The notes beneath the pieces were generated by a model that was not told the DNA's origin, ran no database searches, and saw nothing but the letters and a program-made list of their open reading frames with translations. Made by a program: the position numbers and the translations under genes. 43,814 nucleotides of DNA. Source: Niveispirillum sp. (lineage in GTDB: Bacteria > Pseudomonadota > Alphaproteobacteria > Azospirillales > Azospirillaceae). The stretch is taken from NCBI RefSeq assembly GCF_017996735.1, contig NZ_JAGOGJ010000051.1:1-43814 (forward strand), written 5' to 3'. Of the stretch, positions 33,336-42,116 are shown in pieces (positions within the stretch are counted from its first letter, which is position 1; each line of letters begins with the position of its first letter).

Positions 33336-34481
33336 CAGGTGTTTCACGATATCCCGCGCGATCACTTCCTTCATGATCTCCGACGTGCCGCCATAGATGC
33401 GTTCGATGCGGGCATCGACATAGGCGCGGGTGATGGGATATTCCATCATATAGCCGTAGCCGCCATGCAACTGGACGCATTCATCGACGACGCGGCCCAG
33501 CATTTCCGAATGCCAGAGCTTGCCGGCCGCCGCATCCACCGCGCTCAGCCGTTTTGACAGGCACGCCATCACCAACTGATCGCAGAAGGCCCGCCCGGCC
33601 ATGATCTGCGCCTGCATTTCCGCCAGCTTGAAGCGTGTGTTCTGGAAGTCGATGATACGTTTGCCGAAGGCCCGGCGATCCGCAGTATAGGCGATGGTCG
33701 TGGCCAGGGCGGCCTCTGCCCGGCCCTGGCAGAGCAGGGTGGCGACCAGCCGTTCCTGTGGCAGGCCTTCCATCATATAGATGAAGCCCTTGCCCGCCTC
33801 CCCCAGCAGATTGTCCCCCGGCACGATGACGTCATCGAAGAACAGTTCGGCCGTGTCCTGCGCATGCTGACCCATCTTGCGCAGATTGCGCCCGCGCGAG
33901 AAGCCGGGCGTGCCGCTTTCCACGATGATCAGGGAGATGCCGTGCGCGCCCTTGCCCGGATCGGTGATGCAGGCGACGATGATGATATCGGCATTGTGCC
34001 CGTTGGTGATGAAGGTCTTCTGACCATTGATCCGCCAGCCATCACCATAGGGAACCGCCATGGTGCGGATACCGGCCAGATCGGAACCGGCACCCGGCTC
34101 CGTCATGGCGATGGCGCCGATCTTCTCCCCGCGCGCCATCGCCGGCAGAAGGCGCTGTTTCAGGGCATCGCCGCCGAACTCCGCGATATAGGGGGCGACG
34201 ATCAGGGAATGCAGCGGAAAGCCGGGACCAGTCGCACCGATCCGCGCCAGTTCCTCGCACACCACCAGATCAAAGCGGATATCGGTGCCGGTTCCGCCAT
34301 ATTCCTCCGGCAACCAGGCGCAGAGCAGGCCCAGCCCCCCTGCCTCCCGCCAGATCTCAGGCGGAACCCGGTGTTCGTCTGCCCAGGCCTCCTGGTTGGG
34401 CGCCACCCGTTCCTCGCAGAAGCGCCGTACCGTGGTGCGGAAGCTTTCATGATCCTCATTAAAAATCGCCATTCTTTCCAT
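33333..34481 (-). CDS. Acyl-CoA dehydrogenase, LCAD/IVD-type active site
   Basis: FAD flavoenzyme of 382 aa from ATG 34481 that forms the alpha-beta double bond of an acyl-CoA. Motifs are AMTEPGAGSDLAGIRT (about residues 125-140), the INGQKTFITNG strand, and QLHGGYGYMMEYPITRAYVDARIERIYGGTSEI near the C-terminus. The usual IYEGT glutamate is glycine here (IYGGT). The catalytic glutamate is instead likely Glu243 in LPQERL, the helix position used by long-chain (LCAD) and isovaleryl-CoA dehydrogenases. The close match to LCAD around the C-terminus suggests a long or branched acyl substrate. It is 25 bases downstream of the acyl-CoA carboxylase gene. Confidence 0.92.
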   Translation of the reverse strand: MERMAIFNEDHESFRTTVRRFCEERVAPNQEAWADEHRVPPEIWREAGGLGLLCAWLPEEYGGTGTDIRFDLVVCEELARIGATGPGFPLHSLIVAPYIAEFGGDALKQRLLPAMARGEKIGAIAMTEPGAGSDLAGIRTMAVPYGDGWRINGQKTFITNGHNADIIIVACITDPGKGAHGISLIIVESGTPGFSRGRNLRKMGQHAQDTAELFFDDVIVPGDNLLGEAGKGFIYMMEGLPQERLVATLLCQGRAEAALATTIAYTADRRAFGKRIIDFQNTRFKLAEMQAQIMAGRAFCDQLVMACLSKRLSAVDAAAGKLWHSEMLGRVVDECVQLHGGYGYMMEYPITRAYVDARIERIYGGTSEIMKEVIARDIVKHL

Positions 34482-34506
34482 GGTCTGTCCTTGTGCGTTT
34501 CGGCTT

Positions 34507-37500
34507 CTATGGCCGTGTTCCAAAACAGGGGCGGCCCAGCCTTTCGGGCAGCAGGCGATAGGCGTCCCGCACCCAGTCGCAGAGCAGGGGCCGTGTCTGC
34601 CTGGGGTCGATGATGTCCTGCACGCCAAACCTTTCGGCCGTGCGCAAGGGCGAGGCGATGGCTTCCAGCCGGCGTTCGATGGCAGCAATGGCGGCCGCGC
34701 GGTCGGGGGCACGGTCCAGTTCGGCACGAAACGCCGCCTCAATGCCGCCCTGCTGCGGGATCGATCCCCACCGCGCCGATGGCCAGGCCCAGCTTCGCCC
34801 GGCCCGGTGGCGGTTGACGATGCCGGCACCGCCTACGCCGAACACCCGGCGCAGGATGATCTCGGCCTGCGGGACAGTCGCCTGATAGATGGAAGCGATG
34901 GCCCGCGCGCCGAAGCGGATGGTGCCGGCCCGTTCTGCCGCCAACCCGATCGACATACCCGCCTGATCGGTCAGGCTGACGATAGGCAGGTGGAACGTCT
35001 CGCACAGATCGACCAGTCGCGTGATGGCCATGGCACCCTGCGCCGTCATGGTCGCGCCCTTCTCCGGATCGGTGGCCAGCACGCCCACGGGGCAACCATC
35101 CAGCCGCGCCAGCGCCGTGACAGTCGCCCCACCATATCCGGCAAACCGGAACAGCGATCCGTCGTCGAAGATCGCCCGCAAGATGGGCTCTATCCTGTAG
35201 GGCCGGCGGTCATTGCGCGGGATCGCGGCGGCCAGCGACGCGTCGCGCCGATCACAAGGGTCCTGCGGTGTCAGGCAGGGCGGCGGTTCAAACACACTGG
35301 ACGGCAGGTAGGACAGGAAGCGCCGGATACTGTCGAAGGCGGCCTGTTCGTCCGGCACGATCCGTTCGACCAGACCATTATCGGCATGCACCGTCGCACC
35401 GCCCAGCTCCTCTTTTGTCAGATCCTCCCGTGTGGCGGATCGGACGATGGGCGGCCCGGCCGTGAAGACCTGCCCCAGCCCTTCGATCATGACGGAAAAA
35501 TGCGACATGGCCAGCCGCGCCGCCCCCAACCCCACCGTCGGCCCCAAGCAGGCTGCGACCACGGGGATCAGTGACAGGTTCTCCACCACCGCGTCCCAGC
35601 CGGGATTGACGGGCAGGTAATGGAACCCCTGTTCCAGCGCCATGGTGACACTGCCGCCACCGCTGGCCCCGTCCAGCAGCCGCACCAGCGGCAGGCGCAT
35701 TTCACCGGCATAATGTTCGATAAAGACCTGCTTCTCATGAATGGCGGCGTCGCCGGACCCAGCACGCAGGGTGAAATCATCGACCCCGAGCACCAGCTTC
35801 CGCCCATCGGCGCGCCCAGTCCCGGCGATAAAATTGGCGGGGTGGATGGTGCGCAGGTGTCCTTCCCCGTCATAGCTGGTGAGGGCGGTCAGCGCCCCGA
35901 TCTCCGAAAAGCTGCCGGGATCAGCGAACCGCTCAATCCGCTCACGGGCCGTCAGCTTGCCGGCATTCCGCTGGCGCGCGACCTTATCGGGTCCGCCCAT
36001 GTCACGGGCGATGGCGTGACGGCGGCCGATCTCCGCGATCTCCGCCTGCCAATCCTCCCCGTCCGGGGGCAGGCCCGGCCCGGCATCACCGTCCCCCGCA
36101 TCGGGGCACAGCAGGATCAGAACAGCGCCCTCTGCCACCTGTCCGTGCGGCACCGCCTTCACGGCGGCGATGGTCCCGGCGCAGGGGGCGGACAGCGGAT
36201 GTTCCATCTTCATGGCCTCCACCACCAGCAACCCCTGCCCCTTGTGCACGCGGTCGCCGGCAGCCACCGAGAGCTGGATGATGGTCCCGGTCATGGGCGC
36301 GCGCAGGGCAACCGTACCTGTGTCATCCAGGTCCGGCTCTGCTTCCGCACGGTCGGGAACGGCGGCAGAACCGGCCATGGACAACAAATCGTCCAGGTGC
36401 GCGGCGATGAAGCCCGTATCGAACCGCCCGGACAGAAAGGTGTCGTGGCTCAGGATGGCGGTGATGAACGGAATGTTCGTCTCCACCCCCTCCACCTTGA
36501 ACTCCCGCAAGGCCTGGGCCGTGGCTTTCGCCGCGCCCGTGAAAGAGCGATCACGCACGATCAGCTTGGCCAGCAGCGGGTCATAGCGCGTGCTGGTCAC
36601 ATAATCCCGGCAACCCATCCCGTCGACACGGACATGGGGTCCTGACGGCGGTTCATAGGCCAGCAGCCGTCCCGCGCGGGGCACAGCGCTGCCGTCGGGC
36701 AACATCACCTCCAGATTGACCCGCGCCTGGATGGCAGTTCCCCGTACCGGCGGCGGCTCGGTCAGGTCCAGATCGGCCAGCGACGCACCGAAGGCGATGG
36801 CCATCTGGGTCTGCACCAGATCGACACCGGTGATCTCCTCGGTGATCGTATGCTCCACCTGCAGGCGGGGATTGGCCTCGATGAACCAGAAATCCTGGCC
36901 GGCCACCAGGAATTCCACGGTGCCGACGCCCTTATAGGCGACGTGCCGGCCCAGCGTCAGGGCCGCATCAATCAGCCGCTGACGCAAGCTTGTGTCCAGC
37001 AGCGGGGCCGGCGCGATCTCCACCAGTTTCTGGTGTCGCCGCTGGATGGAACAGTCGCGTTCCCACAGGTGGCTGACAAGACCGCTGCCGTCGCCAACCA
37101 GTTGCACCTCGATATGGCGCGCGGCCGGCAGCAGCTTTTCGACATAGAGATCGCCGTTCCCAAAGGCCTTCAGGGCTTCCGATGCACAGCGTTCATAGGC
37201 GGCCTCCAGATCCTCAAGGTCGCGGACCACACGCATGCCCCGGCCGCCACCGCCCGCAACCGCTTTCAGCATCACCGCGCCATGGGTCGCCGCGAAGCTG
37301 CGCGCTTCCTCCAGCGTGGTGGCACCGCTGGTGCCGGCGGCCACCGGCACGCCCAGCCGTTGCGCCAGCGCCCGCGCCGCGATCTTGTCGCCGAACAGGT
37401 CCAGCGTTTCCGCCGACGGCCCAATGAAGATCAATCCCCGCGCCGCACAGGCCCGCGCGAACGCGGCATTCTCGCTCAAAAAGCCATAGCCGGGATGAAC

Positions 37501-37749
37501 CGCCGTGCATCCCGTGACCAAAGCAATATCGATGATCCCGGACTGATCCAGATAGGCGGCGGGACCGCTGCCCCGCAGGGGTCGGCTGTCATAGGCATAA
37601 TGGCGATGCAGGGCGTCGGCCTCATCCTCCGCATGGATACACAGGCTGGCGTGGCTTTGCGCCCTGGCGGCGCGCACGATCCGGATGGCAATCTCGCCCC
37701 GGTTGGCCACCAGGATCCGTTGCGGTGAACCCGTCTCCGGCGCGCGCAT
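34507..37749 (-). CDS. Single-chain biotin-dependent acyl-CoA carboxylase (BC-BCCP-CT)
   Basis: The 1080-aa multidomain carboxylase has, in order, biotin carboxylase (about residues 10-455; RILVANRGEIAIR, AVAGGGGRGM, EANPRLQVEH), a biotinyl domain (about 480-550, EAMKMEHPL with biotin Lys514) and carboxyltransferase (about 565-1080; DKVARQRNAGKLTARERIERFAD, RLLDGASGGGSV, the VFGVGGAGIVNRHRAGRSWAWPSARWGSIP region). Most acyl-CoA carboxylases split these over two proteins. This layout matches the single-chain long-chain acyl-CoA carboxylase (LCC) type known from Mycobacterium avium and Rhodopseudomonas palustris. The start overlaps the thiolase stop (TGATG). A longer open frame reaches 37995 inside the thiolase gene and is rejected. 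Confidence 0.93.
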   Translation of the reverse strand: MRAPETGSPQRILVANRGEIAIRIVRAARAQSHASLCIHAEDEADALHRHYAYDSRPLRGSGPAAYLDQSGIIDIALVTGCTAVHPGYGFLSENAAFARACAARGLIFIGPSAETLDLFGDKIAARALAQRLGVPVAAGTSGATTLEEARSFAATHGAVMLKAVAGGGGRGMRVVRDLEDLEAAYERCASEALKAFGNGDLYVEKLLPAARHIEVQLVGDGSGLVSHLWERDCSIQRRHQKLVEIAPAPLLDTSLRQRLIDAALTLGRHVAYKGVGTVEFLVAGQDFWFIEANPRLQVEHTITEEITGVDLVQTQMAIAFGASLADLDLTEPPPVRGTAIQARVNLEVMLPDGSAVPRAGRLLAYEPPSGPHVRVDGMGCRDYVTSTRYDPLLAKLIVRDRSFTGAAKATAQALREFKVEGVETNIPFITAILSHDTFLSGRFDTGFIAAHLDDLLSMAGSAAVPDRAEAEPDLDDTGTVALRAPMTGTIIQLSVAAGDRVHKGQGLLVVEAMKMEHPLSAPCAGTIAAVKAVPHGQVAEGAVLILLCPDAGDGDAGPGLPPDGEDWQAEIAEIGRRHAIARDMGGPDKVARQRNAGKLTARERIERFADPGSFSEIGALTALTSYDGEGHLRTIHPANFIAGTGRADGRKLVLGVDDFTLRAGSGDAAIHEKQVFIEHYAGEMRLPLVRLLDGASGGGSVTMALEQGFHYLPVNPGWDAVVENLSLIPVVAACLGPTVGLGAARLAMSHFSVMIEGLGQVFTAGPPIVRSATREDLTKEELGGATVHADNGLVERIVPDEQAAFDSIRRFLSYLPSSVFEPPPCLTPQDPCDRRDASLAAAIPRNDRRPYRIEPILRAIFDDGSLFRFAGYGGATVTALARLDGCPVGVLATDPEKGATMTAQGAMAITRLVDLCETFHLPIVSLTDQAGMSIGLAAERAGTIRFGARAIASIYQATVPQAEIILRRVFGVGGAGIVNRHRAGRSWAWPSARWGSIPQQGGIEAAFRAELDRAPDRAAAIAAIERRLEAIASPLRTAERFGVQDIIDPRQTRPLLCDWVRDAYRLLPERLGRPCFGTRP

Positions 37750-38933
37750 CAGGACAGCACCTCGAACAGGCCGGCGGCCCCCATGCCGCCCCCCACGCAC
37801 ATGGTCACGACCACATACCGCACCCCCCGGCGCCGCCCTTCGATCAGGGCATGACCGACCATGCGGGCACCGGACATGCCATAGGGATGGCCGATGGAAA
37901 TGCCGCCGCCATTCACATTCAGGATGTCCGGCGGGATGCCCAGCCTGGCGGCGCAATAGATCACCTGTACCGCAAACGCTTCGTTCAGTTCCCACAGGCC
38001 GATGTCGCCCATCGCCAGACCGTGCCGGGCCAGCAGCTTGGGCACCGCGAAGACCGGGCCGATCCCCATTTCGTCCGGTGCGGTGCCCGCCACCGCCATG
38101 CCGATATAGCGGCCCAGCGGTTGCAGGCCGCGACGTTCCGTCAGACGATGATCCATGATCACGCAGGCCGAAGCACCATCGGAAAGCTGGCTGGCATTGC
38201 CCGCCGTGACCGTTCCGTCAGGCCCCATGGCCGGTTTCAGGGCGGCCAGACCCTGCAGCGTCGTTTCCGGACGATTGCCTTCGTCCCTGGTCACGGTCAG
38301 TTCCCGGAAACTGGTCTCTCCGGTCGCCTTGTCCACCACGGCCATGTGCGCCGTCACCGGCACGATCTCCGCTGCGAACGCCCCGGCCGCCTGCGCGCGG
38401 GCGGTCCGCTGCTGGGAGAGCAGGGCATAGTCGTCCATGCGCTCCCGGCTCACCCCATACCGTCTGGCAACGATCTCCGCTGTTTCCAGCATCGGCATGT
38501 AAGCGTCGGGAACCATGGCCAGCAGGCCGGGATCGGGGTCCCCGCGCATGGCTTGGGTCTGGACCAGGGAGATGGATTCCACCCCCGCCGCCACACAGAC
38601 ATCCATCCCGTCGACGATCACCTGTTTGGCCGCGGTGGCCACCGCCATCAGGCCGGAAGCGCATTGGCGGTCGATCGACTGACCCGCCACCGATACCGGC
38701 AGGCCCGCACGCAAGGACGCGTTACGGCCAATGGCGACCTGCGACCCCTGCTGCAGGGCCGCCCCCACCACCACATCCTCGATTTCCGCCGGATCGATCC
38801 CCGCCCGACCGACAGCGGCCCGGATCGCATGGGCAGCCAGGGTTGGCGACGGCGTGGCGTTGAAACATCCCTTGAAGGCACGGCCGATGGGCGTGCGGGC
38901 CGTGGAGACAATCACGGCTTCGCGCTTATTCAT
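37749..38933 (-). CDS. Acetyl-CoA acyltransferase (thiolase)
   Basis: Degradative-type thiolase of 394 aa that cleaves 3-ketoacyl-CoA with CoA. It shows the nucleophilic Cys91 in DRQCASGLMAV, the active-site NEAFAVQ, GHPYGMSGARM with the catalytic His, and the second Cys in CVGGGMGAAGLFEVL at the C-terminus. The start at 38933 is close to the standard N-terminal EAVIVSTARTPIGRAFKG. The gene precedes and is coupled to the acyl-CoA carboxylase, which is followed by the dehydrogenase, forming one minus-strand acyl-CoA module downstream of a TonB receptor. Chain-length preference cannot be told from sequence. Confidence 0.94.
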   Translation of the reverse strand: MNKREAVIVSTARTPIGRAFKGCFNATPSPTLAAHAIRAAVGRAGIDPAEIEDVVVGAALQQGSQVAIGRNASLRAGLPVSVAGQSIDRQCASGLMAVATAAKQVIVDGMDVCVAAGVESISLVQTQAMRGDPDPGLLAMVPDAYMPMLETAEIVARRYGVSRERMDDYALLSQQRTARAQAAGAFAAEIVPVTAHMAVVDKATGETSFRELTVTRDEGNRPETTLQGLAALKPAMGPDGTVTAGNASQLSDGASACVIMDHRLTERRGLQPLGRYIGMAVAGTAPDEMGIGPVFAVPKLLARHGLAMGDIGLWELNEAFAVQVIYCAARLGIPPDILNVNGGGISIGHPYGMSGARMVGHALIEGRRRGVRYVVVTMCVGGGMGAAGLFEVLS

Positions 38934-38977
38934 GTTTTCTCCATTGAAGCGGGGTGGAATACCGCGCCTTTTCCACG

Positions 38978-41173
38978 TCAGAAGGCGACCTTGAACTCCA
39001 CGCCGTAGGTGGCGGGCGCGCCCAGCGTGATCAGCTTCTGTCCGTTCAGGGTGTTGTCGTAGAGATCGAACAGGCGGGTCATATAGGTCTTGTCGAAGAC
39101 GTTCCGGCCATAGAGGGCCACCCGCCAGCGATCATCATCGGATGCCAGCGCGACACGCAGATTGACCAGGCCATAGGCGCCGACCCGCCCGTCGGGATCA
39201 TTGTTCGTGGTCAGGTAGGTCCGGCCCCGCATCTGATATTCGCCCTGGAAGGTCAGCAGACCGACCGGTGTGGGCACGGCATATTCCCCCTCGATCAGGC
39301 CGGTATAGGTGGGCGCGAAGGGGATATGGTTCAGCGGCTTGCCATTGGGCAAGGTTCCCTTGTCATAGGCGGCGTCCTGGACCGACAGGTTGCCGGTCAG
39401 ACGCAACCGGGAGGTGACGCGCGCCGACGCCTCCACCTCCACCCCCCGGCTATGCGCCTTGCCGGCATTCAGGATGATGGGGTTATAGAAGGTGGTGGCC
39501 GGGTTCTGCGCCGTGATCTGGATACTGTCCCACTCCATGGCGAAGGCCGCGAGGTTGAGCGACAGCCGGCGGTCGAACAATTCGGTCTTCAGCCCCGCCT
39601 CATAGTTCCACAAACTCTCCGGCCCGAAGGAGATACCGTTGGCATCGCCCAGCGCGTCGTTGAAGCCGCCGCTCTTGAAGCCCTTGGCCGCACTCAGATA
39701 GGTCATCAGCGTCGGGCTGATACGGAAGCGGATATTGGCGTTGGGGGTGAAGCGGCTCCAGTCGTCATCGGCCTTGATGGCGGTGGACCCACCCAGGATC
39801 TGATAGGGATCGACCTGCCGGTAATCGATACGCTTCTCGTCCTGCGTGTAGCGGCCGCCCAGGGTCACATCGACCAGATCATCGCCCGTCCAGGTGGCGC
39901 TGGCAAAGGCGGCCTTGCTGATGGTTGTCATCCGCCCCGTCGAGCCGATGACCAGACCATCCATCGCCGGCACGCCAAACAGGCCGGCCGTTGCCGATCC
40001 CAGCTCGATGAAGCTCTGATTGTCGGCCTTCTGACGGAAGTAATAGAGGCCGGTCAGCCAGGACAACGACCCCGCCGTGCCACCGATCCGGAACTCGTTC
40101 GACAGGCGTTTCACCTGCTCCGGATCGCCATCATAACTGAAGGAGAGCTGGCAGCGGCAGGTATCCGTATTGCTGTAATAATTATGCTGGCGGTAGGAGA
40201 AGATGTTGACGATGTCGATATCGTGCAGCGAGGTCCGGAAATTCGCGGCATAGCCATCGGCATTCAGCGTTTCCCGGCTGACCCGGTTGGCATTTACCTT
40301 GCGGTCGAACGGATCGGTATTGAGCGCGAAACCAGAGGTCCGCAGCATCTGGGTCGCGATGGCATCCGGATTGTATTTCAACGTCTCAAACACCAGGGTT
40401 TCCTGGTCGGCCTCCGCATGGTCGGCGGTCAGCAGCAATTCGGTGTCGGGCGCCGGGGTGAACAGAAGCTGTGCCCGACCGGACCAGGTGCGGTGGTCAT
40501 TCACATCCCGGTCCAGGAACAGATTATCCTCGTAACCGTCGCGGTGATCGCGGATGACCGCGACCTTGGCACTGACCAGCCCATCGACCAGGGGGCCGGA
40601 CAGGGACGCACCCAGGCGGCGGCGCTGGTAATTGCCGATATCGGCAGTGACCGACCCCTTCACCTCATCTCCCGGCCGCTCCGTCCGGATGGCAATGACG
40701 CCGCCGATGGTGTTGCGGCCATAGAGCGTACCCTGCGGCCCGCGCATCACCTCCACCTGGGCAATGTCATACAGGTCCAGGTTGGCGCCCGGCCCCTGCC
40801 CCACATAGACCTCATCGACATAATAGCCGACAGCAGGGTCCGCCCCCGCCGAACCGGCCGAACCGACCACGCCGCGCAGGGAGGTCGGCGACAGCTTCAG
40901 GTCGCCGAAATTGCCGTAATTGAGGCCCGGCGTGACCTTGGCCACATCGGCCAGCGTATCGATGCCCCGGCGTTCCAGCGCATCCCGGTCCAGCGCGGTT
41001 ATGGAAATCGGCGTGTCCTGCAGACGCTCCGTCGTCTTGCGCGCGGTCACCACAATCTCTTCCAGCACCAGAGTGCCCGCGGCGGAGGGATCTTCCGCCG
41101 TTTGCGCCCACGCCCCGCTGCCGCCCAGTGCCAGCACTGAGACCGCACCCCAAAGCCACCCCCGGTACAACAT
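38978..41173 (-). CDS. TonB-dependent outer-membrane receptor
   Basis: The 731-aa receptor starts at ATG 41173 with GGGAGGGG upstream. It has a signal peptide (about residues 1-24, GSGAWAQ), a TonB-box-like EEIVVTARK, a plug (DTPISITALDRDALERRGIDTLADVAKVTPGL, then VEVMRGPQGTLYGRNTIGGVIAIRTERPG) and a barrel ending in ATYGVEFKVAF. Its 45-base spacing to the thiolase gene suggests it is co-transcribed with the acyl-CoA module. That would make the imported substrate a precursor of the acyl-CoA, for example a fatty, terpenoid or aromatic-alkyl molecule; this is inference from order only. Confidence 0.93.
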   Translation of the reverse strand: MLYRGWLWGAVSVLALGGSGAWAQTAEDPSAAGTLVLEEIVVTARKTTERLQDTPISITALDRDALERRGIDTLADVAKVTPGLNYGNFGDLKLSPTSLRGVVGSAGSAGADPAVGYYVDEVYVGQGPGANLDLYDIAQVEVMRGPQGTLYGRNTIGGVIAIRTERPGDEVKGSVTADIGNYQRRRLGASLSGPLVDGLVSAKVAVIRDHRDGYEDNLFLDRDVNDHRTWSGRAQLLFTPAPDTELLLTADHAEADQETLVFETLKYNPDAIATQMLRTSGFALNTDPFDRKVNANRVSRETLNADGYAANFRTSLHDIDIVNIFSYRQHNYYSNTDTCRCQLSFSYDGDPEQVKRLSNEFRIGGTAGSLSWLTGLYYFRQKADNQSFIELGSATAGLFGVPAMDGLVIGSTGRMTTISKAAFASATWTGDDLVDVTLGGRYTQDEKRIDYRQVDPYQILGGSTAIKADDDWSRFTPNANIRFRISPTLMTYLSAAKGFKSGGFNDALGDANGISFGPESLWNYEAGLKTELFDRRLSLNLAAFAMEWDSIQITAQNPATTFYNPIILNAGKAHSRGVEVEASARVTSRLRLTGNLSVQDAAYDKGTLPNGKPLNHIPFAPTYTGLIEGEYAVPTPVGLLTFQGEYQMRGRTYLTTNNDPDGRVGAYGLVNLRVALASDDDRWRVALYGRNVFDKTYMTRLFDLYDNTLNGQKLITLGAPATYGVEFKVAF

Positions 41174-41195
41174 GGCCCCCTCCCTTTTATTGAAA

Positions 41196-41211
41196 ATGAG
41201 ATCATACTCAT
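41196..41211. promoter_or_regulatory. Inverted repeat upstream of TonB receptor/acyl-CoA operon
   Basis: ATGAG-ATCATA-CTCAT (41196-41211) lies in an AT-rich patch, 22 bases before the receptor ATG at 41173. It is a candidate repressor site for the minus-strand receptor-thiolase-carboxylase-dehydrogenase run. The arms are only five bases long. Confidence 0.4.
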
Positions 41212-41304
41212 ATTTTAGGGACTGGAAAGCGAAATCGTCCGGCCGGTTTTCAGGGAACCCGTTTTTCGATTGTGGCAAGGCAGGGAGGCCGCCGCCGCAG
41301 ACCG

Positions 41305-41318
41305 GCCGGGTACCCGGC
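41305..41318. repeat. Perfect GC-rich palindrome after OmpA-like gene
   Basis: GCCGGGTACCCGGC is a perfect 14-base palindrome 28 bases downstream of the OmpA-like stop. It may slow or end transcription, but no T-tract follows on either strand. Confidence 0.35.
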
Positions 41319-41345
41319 ACCGGCCTTGCACCGACGGCGGGGGGA

Positions 41346-42116
41346 TCAGGGTTCGATCCTGATATCCACACGCCGGCGGGAGGTTTCGGTCAACCCGTCG
41401 AAGGCGGGATCGGCCAGGGGGGCCGGGTTCGGCTTCCAGTCCAGATGAACGCGATCCGCCGGTACACCCAGGCTGACCAGCCACAGCCGCGCCATCTCCG
41501 CCCGGCTTTTGGCAAGGCTGGCGGGTTCCGACAGGCTTTGCCCGGATACGCGCAGCGGTTCCGTCTCCGCATAGCCGGTCACCAGCACCCTGCCCCCCGC
41601 CGCCCGCGCATAGGCGGCGGCGTTCACCAGCATCCAGTCGCTTTGCTGATAGACCACGAAATCGCGGCCGTAATCGAAGGGAATGAGGAACAGCCGGGCC
41701 GTATAGGACGGCGGCGGGGCCGGGTCGGGCGCATGGATCGGGCGGATATTGCGGGGCGGCAGCACGAAACGCCGGCCCGGAAATCCTTCGGCCGGGATCA
41801 TGGCGCGGGTGCAGGCCTGATCCGGCAGCACCGACACCCGGACAGGTTCCAGCACCGTGGCGCCACAGGCATTATCCTGCTTTTCCGCGATGCGCCCTTC
41901 TACCAGTACGGCCATCGACCAGTCGGGCTTGGTGGCCGACTGGGTGATGTCGAAGCGCCGCCCCGTCTCCCGCTCCTCCGCCAGCCAGCAGCCGGATTTA
42001 CGGCCCGCATCCGTGTCGCGATAGATCGGGCAACTGATAAAACGCACGGCGTCAGCCGCCTGTGCGACACTGTTGAAGGACAGGAGCGCCAGCAGCGCCG
42101 TCATCATCCGCCGCAT
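41346..42116 (-). CDS. Periplasmic OmpA-like C-terminal domain protein
   Basis: The 256-aa protein has a signal peptide (about residues 1-20, SVAQA). A cysteine-bearing N-terminal region (CPIYRDTDAGRKSGCW; Cys at about 29 and 43) is followed by a C-terminal OmpA/MotB-like peptidoglycan-binding fold. The latter shows VTGYAETEP, then LAKSRAEMARLWLVSLGVPADRVHLDW and TETSRRRVDIRIEP. It is not an outer-membrane barrel. The ATG directly follows the TAA of the di-haem cytochrome gene with no gap, so the two are made together. A role in anchoring or organising the periplasmic oxidase system is possible but unproven. Confidence 0.8.
   Translation of the reverse strand: MRRMMTALLALLSFNSVAQAADAVRFISCPIYRDTDAGRKSGCWLAEERETGRRFDITQSATKPDWSMAVLVEGRIAEKQDNACGATVLEPVRVSVLPDQACTRAMIPAEGFPGRRFVLPPRNIRPIHAPDPAPPPSYTARLFLIPFDYGRDFVVYQQSDWMLVNAAAYARAAGGRVLVTGYAETEPLRVSGQSLSEPASLAKSRAEMARLWLVSLGVPADRVHLDWKPNPAPLADPAFDGLTETSRRRVDIRIEP

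Noticed and set aside
33333..34481. Inactive acyl-CoA dehydrogenase because the usual IYEGT glutamate is glycine.
   Set aside because: LCAD and IVD enzymes use a glutamate in another helix, and LPQERL with Glu243 is present here, so the active site looks complete.
34507..37995. Longer form of the acyl-CoA carboxylase starting at 37995.
   Set aside because: The extra 82 residues lie inside the thiolase gene and have no family similarity; the ATG at 37749 fits the TGATG overlap and the normal N-terminus.
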